A stretch of 46,964 bases of DNA from contig JAFGSK010000053.1 in the NCBI GenBank assembly GCA_016934635.1, positions 1 to 46,964 on the forward strand, written 5' to 3'. The stretch is from Caldifarciminota bacterium. Lineage in GTDB: Bacteria; Hydrothermota; Tepidihabitantia; B3-TA06. Each line of letters starts with the position of its first letter. Within the stretch, counting starts at the first letter, position 1. The notes beneath the pieces were generated by a model. That model made no database searches. It was not told the origin of the DNA and worked only from the letters and a program-made list of their open reading frames with translations. Made by a program: the position numbers and the translations under genes. Positions 33,246-41,805 of the stretch are shown here, piece by piece.

Positions 33246-33267
33246 GTTTTTTCCTCAACTAAGAAAG

Positions 33268-34455
33268 CTAATCCTCAAACACCGCCTTCTCAATTTCGTT
33301 CCAGAGGTCGTAGTAGAACAGCTTCTGAATCGTATAGGAGAAGAAGGAACCGGTGTTTGTTAATGTCACGACGGTTATATCCTCCTCGGGAAGGTAGTAA
33401 ACCATCGCTGCCGAACCTATGTGGGAACCCGAATGTCCTATCCATGTGCCGTATTCAGACTTTACGGAGGCCAGGCCCATGCCGTATCCGTAGAGGGAAT
33501 CGGAATCGAGAAACGGCACCCAGTCGGTCATGAGGGCGAGTGATGAATCGGAAACTATCCGCGATTTTCCTACCGCCTGGATGAAGCTTGCGAAATCCTG
33601 CGCATCGGCTATTACTCCGTCGGAGCCCGGGATCAGTTCAGTCAAATATATCTGAAAGTCGGAATAGTTTTCTATATTCCCGTCGGAGTAGCGGTCCCAG
33701 TAAGAGTTGACCAGTCCCTGGGGTTCGGGGTAATCACCGTTGTGGTAGAGCGTATTATTGAGGGAGAGTGGAACGAATATCCTTTCGTTGAATTCGACTT
33801 TATGGTCTCCTTCGAGGCGGTCGATTATGAGAGACAGGAGTATGTAGTTGGCGTCCGAATAGACGTAGCCGGTTCCAGGTTCAAACGCGGCGGGCTGTCC
33901 GTAGACGTATGAAAGGAGATCGTAGGTGTCCCGCTCTTTGAATGGATCGTTGAATGCATCCATTATGAACTCGATTCCGAACACGTCCGGAATGCCTGAG
34001 GTGTGGTTGAGAAGCTCTCCTACGGTTATCCTCGAGCCGTTTGTGACAGAATCCGTTACGGATGGCGGAAGATAGGTTGAAATCGGTTCATCGAGGTCGA
34101 TTTTACCCTCCTCTGCGAGCTGGAACACGACTACCGATGTATAGGTCTTGGCAACGCTCGCACCGTGATGGAGATGACGTGGATTCATCGGGATCTGGTT
34201 TTCGATGTCGGCAAAACCAGCGGCACCTATCCAAAGCCCGTCGTCGGGTGTGTTGACCAAAACCACGAGTCCTGGAAGTCCCTCATCAACGTATTTGTCT
34301 ACGACAGCCTGGTAGGTGTTATTCCTGGGGTGAGACGAGAAGTCGAGGCTGCATTCGACTTCACTCATCGGGATTTCGTGATCGATAACACAACCTGATC
34401 CGATAACCACGCAGAGGAGAGGTGCCAATGGTATGAGTCTATCCTTAAACTTCAT
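33268..34455 (-). CDS. Serine hydrolase lipoprotein, class C beta-lactamase fold
   Basis: This 395-aa protein has lipobox GSGC with Cys22, SVAK (Ser100, Lys103) in HHGASVAKTY and H-S-G in TWIGHSGSHIG. The usual Y-x-N is Y-S-D (YVYSDANY), a change seen also in the broken paralogue, so these two may form a subgroup. The start overlaps the stop of the barrel gene (ATGA). The rest is highly similar to the three other copies (MDFSSHPR/LDFSSHPR segment after the lipobox). Confidence 0.88.
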   Translation of the reverse strand: MKFKDRLIPLAPLLCVVIGSGCVIDHEIPMSEVECSLDFSSHPRNNTYQAVVDKYVDEGLPGLVVLVNTPDDGLWIGAAGFADIENQIPMNPRHLHHGASVAKTYTSVVVFQLAEEGKIDLDEPISTYLPPSVTDSVTNGSRITVGELLNHTSGIPDVFGIEFIMDAFNDPFKERDTYDLLSYVYGQPAAFEPGTGYVYSDANYILLSLIIDRLEGDHKVEFNERIFVPLSLNNTLYHNGDYPEPQGLVNSYWDRYSDGNIENYSDFQIYLTELIPGSDGVIADAQDFASFIQAVGKSRIVSDSSLALMTDWVPFLDSDSLYGYGMGLASVKSEYGTWIGHSGSHIGSAAMVYYLPEEDITVVTLTNTGSFFSYTIQKLFYYDLWNEIEKAVFED

Positions 34456-35042
34456 CCCTGCCTCCAGTTAATTCTCACGCCGAGATGGAGCAGCGACTGC
34501 ATTCCTATGGGGAGAACCTCGAAGTAGGGCGTTTGTACAAAAAACTGGTACCTGATGAACGGTGCGATCGGGAGTCTGGTCTTTTTCGCGAAATCATAAC
34601 CCGCTCCTATGCAGAGTGAGAGCATGCCGCAAGGCTTGCCCCAATCGGCGGCTTTTTCGTATACTCCTTCGTCGTTTTGCCTGAGAATCTCTCGAGGATG
34701 GAACACATGCAGATACCCCAGACCCAGTGAAGTTTCGGCGAAAAGACCGAAGCTCGCCGTGCAACGGTAAGCGAACTCGGATTCTGCAAACAGCCCTGAG
34801 CCGGTTGAGGCATTCACAAATCCACCCAGATTTCCGGTCTGGAACAACCGTCCGGCTTTGCCTTCAGCCCAGACGAACTCCGTACCGATGGTAGCACCAG
34901 GGTATAAAGGCGAGATTCTGAGTATATTACTCAAGGGCAGGGCGTTGGAGTGGTTGCTGCCCGATATTACGATAGGGAAGCTTTGTTCAACGGCTAACAT
35001 CAGTCCACAAAATACAGACATTACAAGAAGCGCTCTTCGCAC
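34452..35042 (-). CDS. Outer-membrane beta-barrel-like protein (module copy 2)
   Basis: This 196-aa protein has a signal peptide (RRALLVMSVFCGLMLA) and shares with its paralogue the segments EQSFPIVISGSNHSNALP, LYPGATIGTEFVW, GLFAETSLGLGYLH and APFIRYQFFVQTPY. It is probably an outer-membrane barrel. The start is GTG preceded by GGAGG; the ATG further out overlaps that ribosome site. It is coupled to the serine hydrolase gene downstream, which suggests that barrel and hydrolase lipoprotein work together. Confidence 0.75.
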   Translation of the reverse strand: MRRALLVMSVFCGLMLAVEQSFPIVISGSNHSNALPLSNILRISPLYPGATIGTEFVWAEGKAGRLFQTGNLGGFVNASTGSGLFAESEFAYRCTASFGLFAETSLGLGYLHVFHPREILRQNDEGVYEKAADWGKPCGMLSLCIGAGYDFAKKTRLPIAPFIRYQFFVQTPYFEVLPIGMQSLLHLGVRINWRQG

Positions 35043-35099
35043 GAAATCCTCCATAGTTAATTTCAAGTGAGGACGTAACCGGTATGGAATTGTTACAAG

Positions 35100-35534
35100 C
35101 TAGAGAATTTTCTCAAGTATCTGCGCAGCGTCGTAAACGAGCTTCGGACATAGGTCGTCGAAAACACCCTGGTCTTGAGCCTTATCCCTGCCCTCCGGCG
35201 TGCTTATGTCGCAGCCGATCAGATCGCGGCAGATAATTGAACCGTGAAGTTCCGTGAACCTGGCTGAAAACTCCTTAACCAGATCGTATGTTTTTTCCTT
35301 TGCGGACTTTTCGTCGACGTTCGACATCCCGTACTTGAGACCGATCGCCATGAAAGCCCCTGCAACGGCGCCGCACACCTCGCCCATCCTTCCCATCCCG
35401 CCCCCGAAACCGGAAGCTATCTTGAGAGCCTGCTCCTTGTCAAGACCCAGCCCGGGAGCGTAAGTTGCCAAGACAGCCTGAGCACAGTTGAAATCGGCCT
35501 CGAAAATCTTCCTTGCTTCATCCGCGTTTTTCAC
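35100..35534 (-). CDS. C_GCAxxG_C_C family redox-type protein
   Basis: This 144-aa protein fits the C_GCAxxG_C_C family (TIGR01909/PF09719): Cys17 in FNCAQAV, SGFGGGMGRMGEVCGAV with Cys54, then Cys102 and Cys108 in IICRDLIGCD and Cys129 in DDLCPKL. The family is common in anaerobes, and its conserved cysteines suggest metal or redox binding; the function is not established. It starts with GTG. It is the intact counterpart of the decayed copy at 32820-33245 and opens module copy 2. Confidence 0.92.
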   Translation of the reverse strand: MKNADEARKIFEADFNCAQAVLATYAPGLGLDKEQALKIASGFGGGMGRMGEVCGAVAGAFMAIGLKYGMSNVDEKSAKEKTYDLVKEFSARFTELHGSIICRDLIGCDISTPEGRDKAQDQGVFDDLCPKLVYDAAQILEKIL

Positions 35535-35546
35535 AATCCATCCTTT

Positions 35547-36011
35547 CTAGAACACTTCTAATTCAGAATGCTTTTCTGCTTCCTCAAAGATAGGTCCTCG
35601 AGCTAGGAAACCTAATGCAAGTCCGCTTCCCCTGGCTACGAGTACCTTTTGCCCGGGCTCTATTCCGTAGGCTCTCAGGGTATCCTGCCGAACTGTAAAC
35701 CGACCTTCTGAGTCCAAGCTTATCCAGCAGTATATCCGCTCACCCTTTCGAAGCGAATCACCCTCGGAAATCCTGTAAGATGCGACCTCCGGAAGCTCCT
35801 CTAAAACCTGACCTATTGCAGAGTCTTTAAGTCTATCGACAGTGGTCAGGCCGAATCCGCCCGAACGCTCGCTGCCCGACATGAGAATCACCTTATCGCA
35901 TCCGGAAAGGTTGTACTCTGCATAAGCCTCGGGGGGGATGCAAATCCTGCCGTCCTTTGAAACCTGAGACCATCCGAAGACGTGCTTTCCGCCCTTAACC
36001 AGTTGTGGCAT
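35547..36011 (-). CDS. Protein with two AbrB-like (SpoVT) motifs
   Basis: This 154-aa protein carries two swapped-hairpin AbrB-type motifs: VSKDGRICIPPEAYAEYNL near residues 16-36 with GCDKVILMSG, and DSEGRFTVRQDTLRAYGIE with PGQKVLVARG. One chain could form the dimer-like DNA-binding fold by itself. No antitoxin partner is seen. Its start overlaps the end of the upstream hydrolase gene by 17 nt, with GGAGG located inside that gene. Whether it binds DNA is not certain. Confidence 0.65.
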   Translation of the reverse strand: MPQLVKGGKHVFGWSQVSKDGRICIPPEAYAEYNLSGCDKVILMSGSERSGGFGLTTVDRLKDSAIGQVLEELPEVASYRISEGDSLRKGERIYCWISLDSEGRFTVRQDTLRAYGIEPGQKVLVARGSGLALGFLARGPIFEEAEKHSELEVF

Positions 36012-36885
36012 CTTCTTCCTCCAGAAATTCTACGATTTTTGCTACCGCTGTCTTTGCCTTCTCCGATGGCATAAAATGAATGCTATCGAGAAGCAATTGA
36101 CCTGTGAGATTCGGAATCACCTTCCGTGCACGCTCGATAACCCTCTTTCCGGGGAAGAAGATGTCATCTTCTGCAGCTATCACCAATGTCGGGGCAGTAA
36201 AGCGCTCCAGTTCCTTCTTCGTTGCCAGTTTCGGGAAACTGGACTCGATCTTTAGATGCTTGAATACGGCACCTATCAACTCCAGGTCTTCATCATCAAG
36301 TTCAGGTCCCCACGAGGAGCACGCGGCGAGTAGTTTTTCTCGCGTCGGATTCCTGCGAAAAGCCAGCACCGGAAGCATCACCTCGAAAACCATCCTGAAC
36401 GCCGAACCCAAGACCAGACCCGAAGGCACAACCAGTACCGCCTTCGATATCTTAGCAGGATCATATGCGGCGAGCCTTATCAGGATGCCTCCTCCATAGG
36501 AGGGTCCTATAACGGGAAGCGGACCTGTTTTTAGTTCACTAATGATATCCGATGCCCACTCGCCGTAACTTGCATCGCGTGGATTGAGCCTTACCTGTGC
36601 GCTTTTCCCGGGATGCCCGATGGTGTCCGGTGCAAAAATCCTGTATTTATCCGCAAGGCTCTTAAAGAACCACTTTAACCCATGCGGCGTGGTCGAGTTG
36701 CCCCCGTGAAACAGAAGCAGCGCAGGGGCATCGGCTCTACCGCAGACCACAAAGTGGGTTTTGCCGAAACGGGTATCAACGTATTTGTCCTCGTAAGCTA
36801 TCCCGAGGTTTGCAAGAGCCTTATCGTAGAGCCTGAGGATCTGGGCCTCGCCTTCCGGACTCTTGTAGATCGTATTCTCTTTCAT
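35995..36885 (-). CDS. Alpha/beta hydrolase
   Basis: This 296-aa cytoplasmic hydrolase has an oxyanion-type HGG at 60-62, the APDTIGHPGKS loop, nucleophile elbow GPSYGGG with Ser129 (Pro-Ser instead of the usual His-Ser), Asp in AAEDDIFFP and His in SIHFMPSE. It belongs to the haloperoxidase/esterase branch by layout; the substrate is unknown. It follows the DUF4342 gene after 14 nt. Confidence 0.88.
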   Translation of the reverse strand: MKENTIYKSPEGEAQILRLYDKALANLGIAYEDKYVDTRFGKTHFVVCGRADAPALLLFHGGNSTTPHGLKWFFKSLADKYRIFAPDTIGHPGKSAQVRLNPRDASYGEWASDIISELKTGPLPVIGPSYGGGILIRLAAYDPAKISKAVLVVPSGLVLGSAFRMVFEVMLPVLAFRRNPTREKLLAACSSWGPELDDEDLELIGAVFKHLKIESSFPKLATKKELERFTAPTLVIAAEDDIFFPGKRVIERARKVIPNLTGQLLLDSIHFMPSEKAKTAVAKIVEFLEEEDATTG

Positions 36886-36899
36886 CTTGCCTCTTGAGT

Positions 36900-37181
36900 T
36901 TATGGCTTATCTTCGGTTCTTATTACCTCGACCTTTACGCTTGATAGAATGGCCGCCATCGCACCAATTGCGACGAGGATTGGAGCGAATACGGTGAGTA
37001 CGCCCCCAATCGCCACCCCTGCTGTAAGGGGTAGTTCCATCAAGACCTCGCCCTTCTCGTTGCGGATTATGATGCGCCTTATATTGCCCTCACGCAGGAG
37101 TTTTTTTACTAACTCGACGAGTTCGGAACCTACAACCTCGAACTCCTCACCGATTGATCGTTTTTCCCTTTCTTCTGTCAT
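36900..37181 (-). CDS. DUF4342 family protein
   Basis: This 93-aa protein has the DUF4342 pattern: an amphipathic GEEFEVVGSELVELVKKLL helix, a basic strand RRIIIRNEKGEVLMELPL, then a hydrophobic segment (GVAIGGVLTVFAPILVAIGAMAAIL) and a short charged tail. It is probably membrane-associated. Function not known. Confidence 0.88.
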   Translation of the reverse strand: MTEEREKRSIGEEFEVVGSELVELVKKLLREGNIRRIIIRNEKGEVLMELPLTAGVAIGGVLTVFAPILVAIGAMAAILSSVKVEVIRTEDKP

Positions 37182-37211
37182 CAGTACTCCTTTTCGCTCC
37201 CTGGGTGATTT

Positions 37212-38711
37212 CTATCCGGGCCTCGAGGTTCGGAACTCCTTGCCATCCTGGTGGCAAATAATCTGAATCACGTGACGACCGGTCATCGCACCTGTGGGCA
37301 GACCACCACCTGGTTGAATCCACTGACCTATCATCCAGAAGTTTTCGAGACCCGGAAGGGTTTTTGAGATTCGCGCATGGAAGTTGACGGTCGTCGGCAG
37401 CCAGCCCTCGTAGGAGCCTTGCCAGTTGCCGGTGTAGCGGTTATAGGTTACCGGCGTGGCTATGTCCCGCACCCGGATCTTTGCCGCTGCGCCGGGAAAC
37501 CTGGCATCAAGAATCTTCACGATTTGATCCGCGACCTTTTCCTTCTCAGTCTTGTATCTTTTGGGATTCTTGTAGAGTTCAACCCAGTAGTCATAATCCG
37601 AGGGAAAGAAAGCGACCACCGCCGTCTTTCCTTCCGGCGCGAGTGTGGGGTCGAAGTTGTAGAAGAAGAAGGTCATAATCTTCTGCTCCTTCCCGCCTAT
37701 CATCATTGGCTCCTTAAGTGCGGCGTTAACCCAGTGCGGGGCGTCATCAAACGTCTTCGATACACCGAAGGAAACCTGGATGGACGGCGGGAACAGGGGC
37801 CATGTATCGTAATACGAGCGGATTTTATCATCCACATAGCGGCCTTCGAGCATATCGAATATAGTTGCGTGTCCGTCCGCAGCCGAGATAACGAAATCGG
37901 CACGGTGTTCTGAGCTGTCTTCGAGTACCACTCCCTTTGCTGTGTTATCTTCAATAATGATCTTAGAGACTTTCTTCTTATACTCTATCTTGCCTCCCAG
38001 ATCGAGATATCTCTTTTCGATTGCCCGGGCAAAGGGCAGGGAACCACCTATAGGATAGGCTGAAGACTTATCATAGAGGCTTGCCATGGTAAACAATAGT
38101 GAAAACACGGGCATCTCAGGATACCAGATATTGTTTATAGCTTCACGCATGAACGGATTGCGGAAGCGAGAGGCGAATTCGGCAAAACTCATAGCAGACC
38201 ACTTTTTCATGAAACTCATTTTAGGAAGCATCTTGAACATGAGTTTGAAACCGTCGGCTGTCGTATAAAGCTCCGGCGGCTTATCAGCGGGCATTTGCAA
38301 ACCGAGACACGAGCGGGTAGCCTTGATGAAATCCTTGATTAGCTTTGCATCCTCGGGCGCTATTTCCAGCATGTGTCGCTCGAGTCTTGCGATATCGGTG
38401 TAGAGGATGAACTGCTTGCCTTCGGCGCTCTCGTAGCGCAAGAGCTCATCATAGTTGAACATCTTTCGTCCCTGGATAGCGCCCAATTCCTGCCAGAACT
38501 CGTGGAAGGGCGATTTTTCCGTTGCTCCCATAAGCCAGTGAACGCATCCGTCAAAAGTATATCCTTTGCGTTTCCATGCAGCGCATAGACCTCCGGGCTT
38601 ATCGTGCATCTCGAAGATGATGGTTTCATATCCATTCATGCGGGCGTAGCAGCCGGCAGAGAGTCCGGCGATGCCTCCGCCTATTATTATTATTGATTTT
38701 GTGTCTTCCAT
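37212..38711 (-). CDS. FAD-dependent phytoene desaturase/CrtISO-like oxidoreductase
   Basis: This 499-aa protein begins with the FAD dinucleotide motif GGGIAGLSAGCYA and then EMHDKPGGLCAAW, as in phytoene desaturase and carotenoid isomerase-type amine oxidoreductases. The second part has VISAADGHATIFDML and the C-terminal FAD motif WMIGQWIQPGGGLPTGAM. No other carotenoid genes are near, so the substrate may be another polyene, retinoid-like or lipid. GGAG precedes the ATG. Confidence 0.9.
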   Translation of the reverse strand: MEDTKSIIIIGGGIAGLSAGCYARMNGYETIIFEMHDKPGGLCAAWKRKGYTFDGCVHWLMGATEKSPFHEFWQELGAIQGRKMFNYDELLRYESAEGKQFILYTDIARLERHMLEIAPEDAKLIKDFIKATRSCLGLQMPADKPPELYTTADGFKLMFKMLPKMSFMKKWSAMSFAEFASRFRNPFMREAINNIWYPEMPVFSLLFTMASLYDKSSAYPIGGSLPFARAIEKRYLDLGGKIEYKKKVSKIIIEDNTAKGVVLEDSSEHRADFVISAADGHATIFDMLEGRYVDDKIRSYYDTWPLFPPSIQVSFGVSKTFDDAPHWVNAALKEPMMIGGKEQKIMTFFFYNFDPTLAPEGKTAVVAFFPSDYDYWVELYKNPKRYKTEKEKVADQIVKILDARFPGAAAKIRVRDIATPVTYNRYTGNWQGSYEGWLPTTVNFHARISKTLPGLENFWMIGQWIQPGGGLPTGAMTGRHVIQIICHQDGKEFRTSRPG

Positions 38712-38811
38712 AAATTATCTCCTCCGTGTTTAATTACAGGGATCTGCAGAAAACCTCCTGATGGTGTTACGGGGTTTTGCGGTTTCTGACGTACGATACC
38801 CAGTCAAGGTT

Positions 38812-39414
38812 TCACGCTCTTTTTTCATACACCCCTTCCATGTAAAGGCCGGCCATTGGGTGTTTGTCCTTTTTAAGTGAAAGTTCTTTAAGGCCTGCAG
38901 CGCCCATCAAGGCCTGAACCACCTCTGCAGGAATCCCGTGACCGGGGTTCATGGGTTCCCTGATAAAGAACCTTCCGTTCGGTTTTAATTTTTCGGCCAG
39001 ACATCTGACAACCTTTTGTCTTTGCCTATCCGGAATGTCGTGAATCACGAAATGGGTTACAACCATGTCGAAGGACTCCTCGGGTATGTCGAGAGAGTGT
39101 AACTGACCCAGTTTGAAATCCACATTGTTGAATCCTTTAAGATTACGCATAAGGACATTCATCCATCTTTCCGAGATGTCAACGCAGGTAAGCCGACCGC
39201 TGCCTTCCTGAAGCCTTCTGGCGATATGGAGCGAACAACCTGCAGCACCGGGACCGAAATCCAATACCCGCTCGGAGCCTTTAAGGTTAAGGCTCTCTAC
39301 ATAATTACGGTACAAGTGGGAAGTCAACACTCTGGCAATGGTGGATTCAAATAGCACCAGCAAACGTCCGGGTTCCTTGAAACTCGTCTCATTCCTGCCT
39401 CGTGAGTCAGACAT
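38812..39414 (-). CDS. Class I SAM-dependent methyltransferase
   Basis: This 200-aa protein has the Rossmann motif I VLDFGPGAAGCSLHIA, then LTCVDISERWM (motif II), FDMVVTHFVIHDIP (motif IV) and a RFFIREPMNPGHG post-core. The overall form resembles UbiE/arsenite-type methyltransferases. The ATG is preceded by AAGGAG; GTG one codon earlier is an alternative. It is the first gene after the promoter at 39613-39640 and may start a transcript extending to 28624. Confidence 0.88.
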   Translation of the reverse strand: MSDSRGRNETSFKEPGRLLVLFESTIARVLTSHLYRNYVESLNLKGSERVLDFGPGAAGCSLHIARRLQEGSGRLTCVDISERWMNVLMRNLKGFNNVDFKLGQLHSLDIPEESFDMVVTHFVIHDIPDRQRQKVVRCLAEKLKPNGRFFIREPMNPGHGIPAEVVQALMGAAGLKELSLKKDKHPMAGLYMEGVYEKRA

Positions 39415-39612
39415 CACTTCTCCTTTACTGTATTTTACGTCGTGTTGTGAACAGCTTACAGCCTAGTAACCTAACTCTTGCATAGGCAACAAGTAAAGAC
39501 GTTTTTCAAGGAGGGTATGTTCCAGTTCTCGATCATTTTTAAAAAATCCAACTGCCTTTCATTCCAAAGACGTTGTCTCGAATCTTGCTTAAACGGAACC
39601 AACATTAATGTA

Positions 39613-39640
39613 ATACTAACTTTGCACGATTAGTTGTCAA
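39613..39640 (-). promoter_or_regulatory. Promoter upstream of the methyltransferase and long operon
   Basis: On the minus strand TTGACA (39635-39640), a 16-bp spacer and TAGTAT (39613-39618). The leader to the ATG is nearly 200 nt, longer than elsewhere. Gaps from here to 28624 are short and no terminator was seen. Confidence 0.65.
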
Positions 39641-39668
39641 CAGATTCCTGTGATTTCACCCGCTTATC

Positions 39669-41210
39669 TCAAAGCATTTCCTGAAGACAACCCGCTTCCG
39701 AGTAGAAGTTGTTTTCTTCCTTCTCGTGGGTGTTGTAATAGGCCTGGGCAAGGAAAGGATTCTTGCTGGCGATACTGTCGTAGTTCCAGGGCGGGGCCTC
39801 GCATTCAGGACACCAGTGCCCGCCCAAAAGCACCGCGGCAACGCTTGCGTAAAACTCGTGCCCGAACGCACATCGCCAGAGAAGCTTATACGATCGATCT
39901 CCGGAATAATGACTTGATAATAGTTCGCCTCCTCGGAATCCGGCAGCCTTCCTCAGTTCACCCATACTCAAATCGTCAACCGACTTTCGCTCGTCGTAGC
40001 CGTGCTCAAGAATTCGTGATCCGGCAGGGCATGAACCCAGAACATCCTCCCATCTTCTCTCTTGGCAGCGGTTACTAGCTGAACCATAGAACGCCTTGAT
40101 TCGCAGCGGCATTTCCTCAGGATGCTTTTTCCAGTAAAGAGGGCCGTCCTTACTTTCCGCTAAAGGCTTAATGAAGAGTTGTTTTATTACCGGTGCGGGA
40201 ACAAACCGGGCCAGCTTCATATACCAGGGTACCGCAGCCGAGACCTGGTCGATGTGGGATGCATAGGATTCACGCTGATGATGAAGATACCCATCGAGGA
40301 TGCGGGAATCGGCATACCATGCGTCGTGAAAGTTGCGAAGACAGAACCAGCCAGGCTCCATCAATCTTCTCATGTCCCCGATGCCAAGGAGCCTGAACAT
40401 TCTTTCAAGATAGTTGTAGTAGACGAATCGGCACGAGGGACCTCCGGTCTGGTTGTAAACCCTGCACCAGAAATCTGAGTCCAGGGGCTGCTCGAGCGTC
40501 TGTACCAGGCCGAACCCTGCGTCGCGTGGGGTGCACATCTCGATATGCTGGCCGAGCGGCTGGTGGAACATTATAGGATCCATGAGAGAGGTTATGTCAG
40601 GAATTGCAATAAAGGTCTGGCGCATCGATACCCAGTGGGTTATCCCGGACTCTATTACCGCGCGTTCGGCAGCTATCTTGGATACGGCGTAGAAATCGAA
40701 TACCGAGGGCATGAGCGGATCACCCGCACGCAGGAGAGCAACAGGCGGCAGACGATCACCGTAGAACGCCACCGATCCGATGTTGACCAGGCTGATACGT
40801 TCTGCGCCCTGGGGCTGTTCCTTGACGGCTTTTATGATGTTGAGTGCACCACCGTAGTTCACCTTGCGAGCCAGTTCAGGATTATGATCGGCCGCAGGCG
40901 AGATCAGGGCAGCAGGATGAAGTACGTGATCTATGCCTGAAACCGCCTCGGCCACATCCTGGTAAGAGGTAAGATCGCCGTACACTATCTTGAGTTGGCT
41001 GTCTCGGCTCTGCACAACCCCTCTGCCTTTAATGGACTTGATTCCTGATTCCCTCTCATAGGCTTTGAACATTTTCTTCTCGAGTTTACCCGGGAGAAGG
41101 AGGAGCACAATGTCGTAGGAGTTCCTTCGCCGCCACAACTCCTTGAAGGCCTCGTAACCCATAGATCCACTTGCCCCGGTCAAAAGAACCTTCCTTTTTC
41201 TCGTTTTCAT
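39669..41210 (-). CDS. NAD-dependent epimerase/dehydratase with C-terminal zinc ribbon
   Basis: This 513-aa protein has the extended SDR pattern: TGASGSMG at 11-18 (cofactor loop), HPAALISPAAD, and active-site Tyr174-Lys178 in YAVSK, with LVNIGSVAFYGD. After a middle region of unknown role, a C-terminal zinc ribbon (Cys447, His451, Cys467, Cys470, in WRCAFGHEF and GHWCPEC) follows, which ordinary epimerases lack. I start at ATG 41210, with AAGGGGG upstream; the frame to 41240 would leave no room for a leader after the promoter. Substrate unknown, probably a nucleotide sugar or sterol-like compound. Confidence 0.85.
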   Translation of the reverse strand: MKTRKRKVLLTGASGSMGYEAFKELWRRRNSYDIVLLLLPGKLEKKMFKAYERESGIKSIKGRGVVQSRDSQLKIVYGDLTSYQDVAEAVSGIDHVLHPAALISPAADHNPELARKVNYGGALNIIKAVKEQPQGAERISLVNIGSVAFYGDRLPPVALLRAGDPLMPSVFDFYAVSKIAAERAVIESGITHWVSMRQTFIAIPDITSLMDPIMFHQPLGQHIEMCTPRDAGFGLVQTLEQPLDSDFWCRVYNQTGGPSCRFVYYNYLERMFRLLGIGDMRRLMEPGWFCLRNFHDAWYADSRILDGYLHHQRESYASHIDQVSAAVPWYMKLARFVPAPVIKQLFIKPLAESKDGPLYWKKHPEEMPLRIKAFYGSASNRCQERRWEDVLGSCPAGSRILEHGYDERKSVDDLSMGELRKAAGFRGGELLSSHYSGDRSYKLLWRCAFGHEFYASVAAVLLGGHWCPECEAPPWNYDSIASKNPFLAQAYYNTHEKEENNFYSEAGCLQEML

Positions 41211-41247
41211 CTGACCCCCTTTATGCAAATTCAGGTTCATCTGTAAT

Positions 41248-41275
41248 ATTATAGGTAAAGTAAATTAATTGTCAA
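41248..41275 (-). promoter_or_regulatory. Consensus promoter of the epimerase gene
   Basis: On the minus strand perfect TTGACA (41270-41275), 16 bp, perfect TATAAT (41248-41253). The predicted transcript starts about 30 nt before the chosen ATG. Confidence 0.85.
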
Positions 41276-41325
41276 GCTGATTAACTTTATACGAGGCTAA
41301 CAAATGAGGAGGAGTATATTAATTG

Positions 41326-41805
41326 CTACGGATGCCTTTCCTTAAGCCCTGTAACCATCATCTCGTACTCTTTATGCGAGAATCGTCTGTAAAGCTGGGC
41401 GCATTCCTCTTCCAGCACACCACCCTCGTAAAGGTCGATGCTGGTTGCAAGATGCGGCAAGTTCTCGATGGCCAGCCCGGACTTGATCCAGTTATCGTGC
41501 ATACCGAAAACGATGGATCGGATCTCGCACATCACGATGGCGCCCAGGCACATAATGCACGGCTCAACCGTAGTGTAGATGACACACTCTCGACCGTTTT
41601 TCTGCAGGAACCCGGCACACGCCCGCAGCGCCCGCATCTCGGCGTGCTCGATGTTGCTTTTTTCGGTAGAGAATGCGTTGGAACCCCTGGCAATTATCTT
41701 ATCCTGGTGCACGATAACTGCGCCTATCGGCCGATCACCTCTCGTAAAAGCCCTCTCTGCCTCTGTAAGCGCCTCGTGCATGTATCTTTCGTGATCAGTC
41801 TGCAT
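41326..41805 (-). CDS. Nucleoside/base deaminase (CDA-like, TadA/GuaD group)
   Basis: This 159-aa protein has the zinc deaminase signature HAE at 54-56 and PCIMC at 82-86 (EPCIMCLGAIVMCEI). It resembles guanine deaminases and tRNA adenosine deaminases of this length; the C-terminal region after residue 110 (HDNWIKSG, LPHLATSIDLYEGG) differs from TadA, so a free-base or nucleoside deaminase is more likely than tRNA editing. It overlaps the CPBP gene by 11 nt. Confidence 0.88.
   Translation of the reverse strand: MQTDHERYMHEALTEAERAFTRGDRPIGAVIVHQDKIIARGSNAFSTEKSNIEHAEMRALRACAGFLQKNGRECVIYTTVEPCIMCLGAIVMCEIRSIVFGMHDNWIKSGLAIENLPHLATSIDLYEGGVLEEECAQLYRRFSHKEYEMMVTGLKERHP

Noticed and set aside
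29809..34455. True beta-lactamase antibiotic resistance cluster
   Set aside because: The SxxK and YxN motifs belong to the wider serine hydrolase fold. The third motif is HSG/HAG rather than KTG, and the proteins are lipoproteins coupled to barrels, so resistance is not implied.
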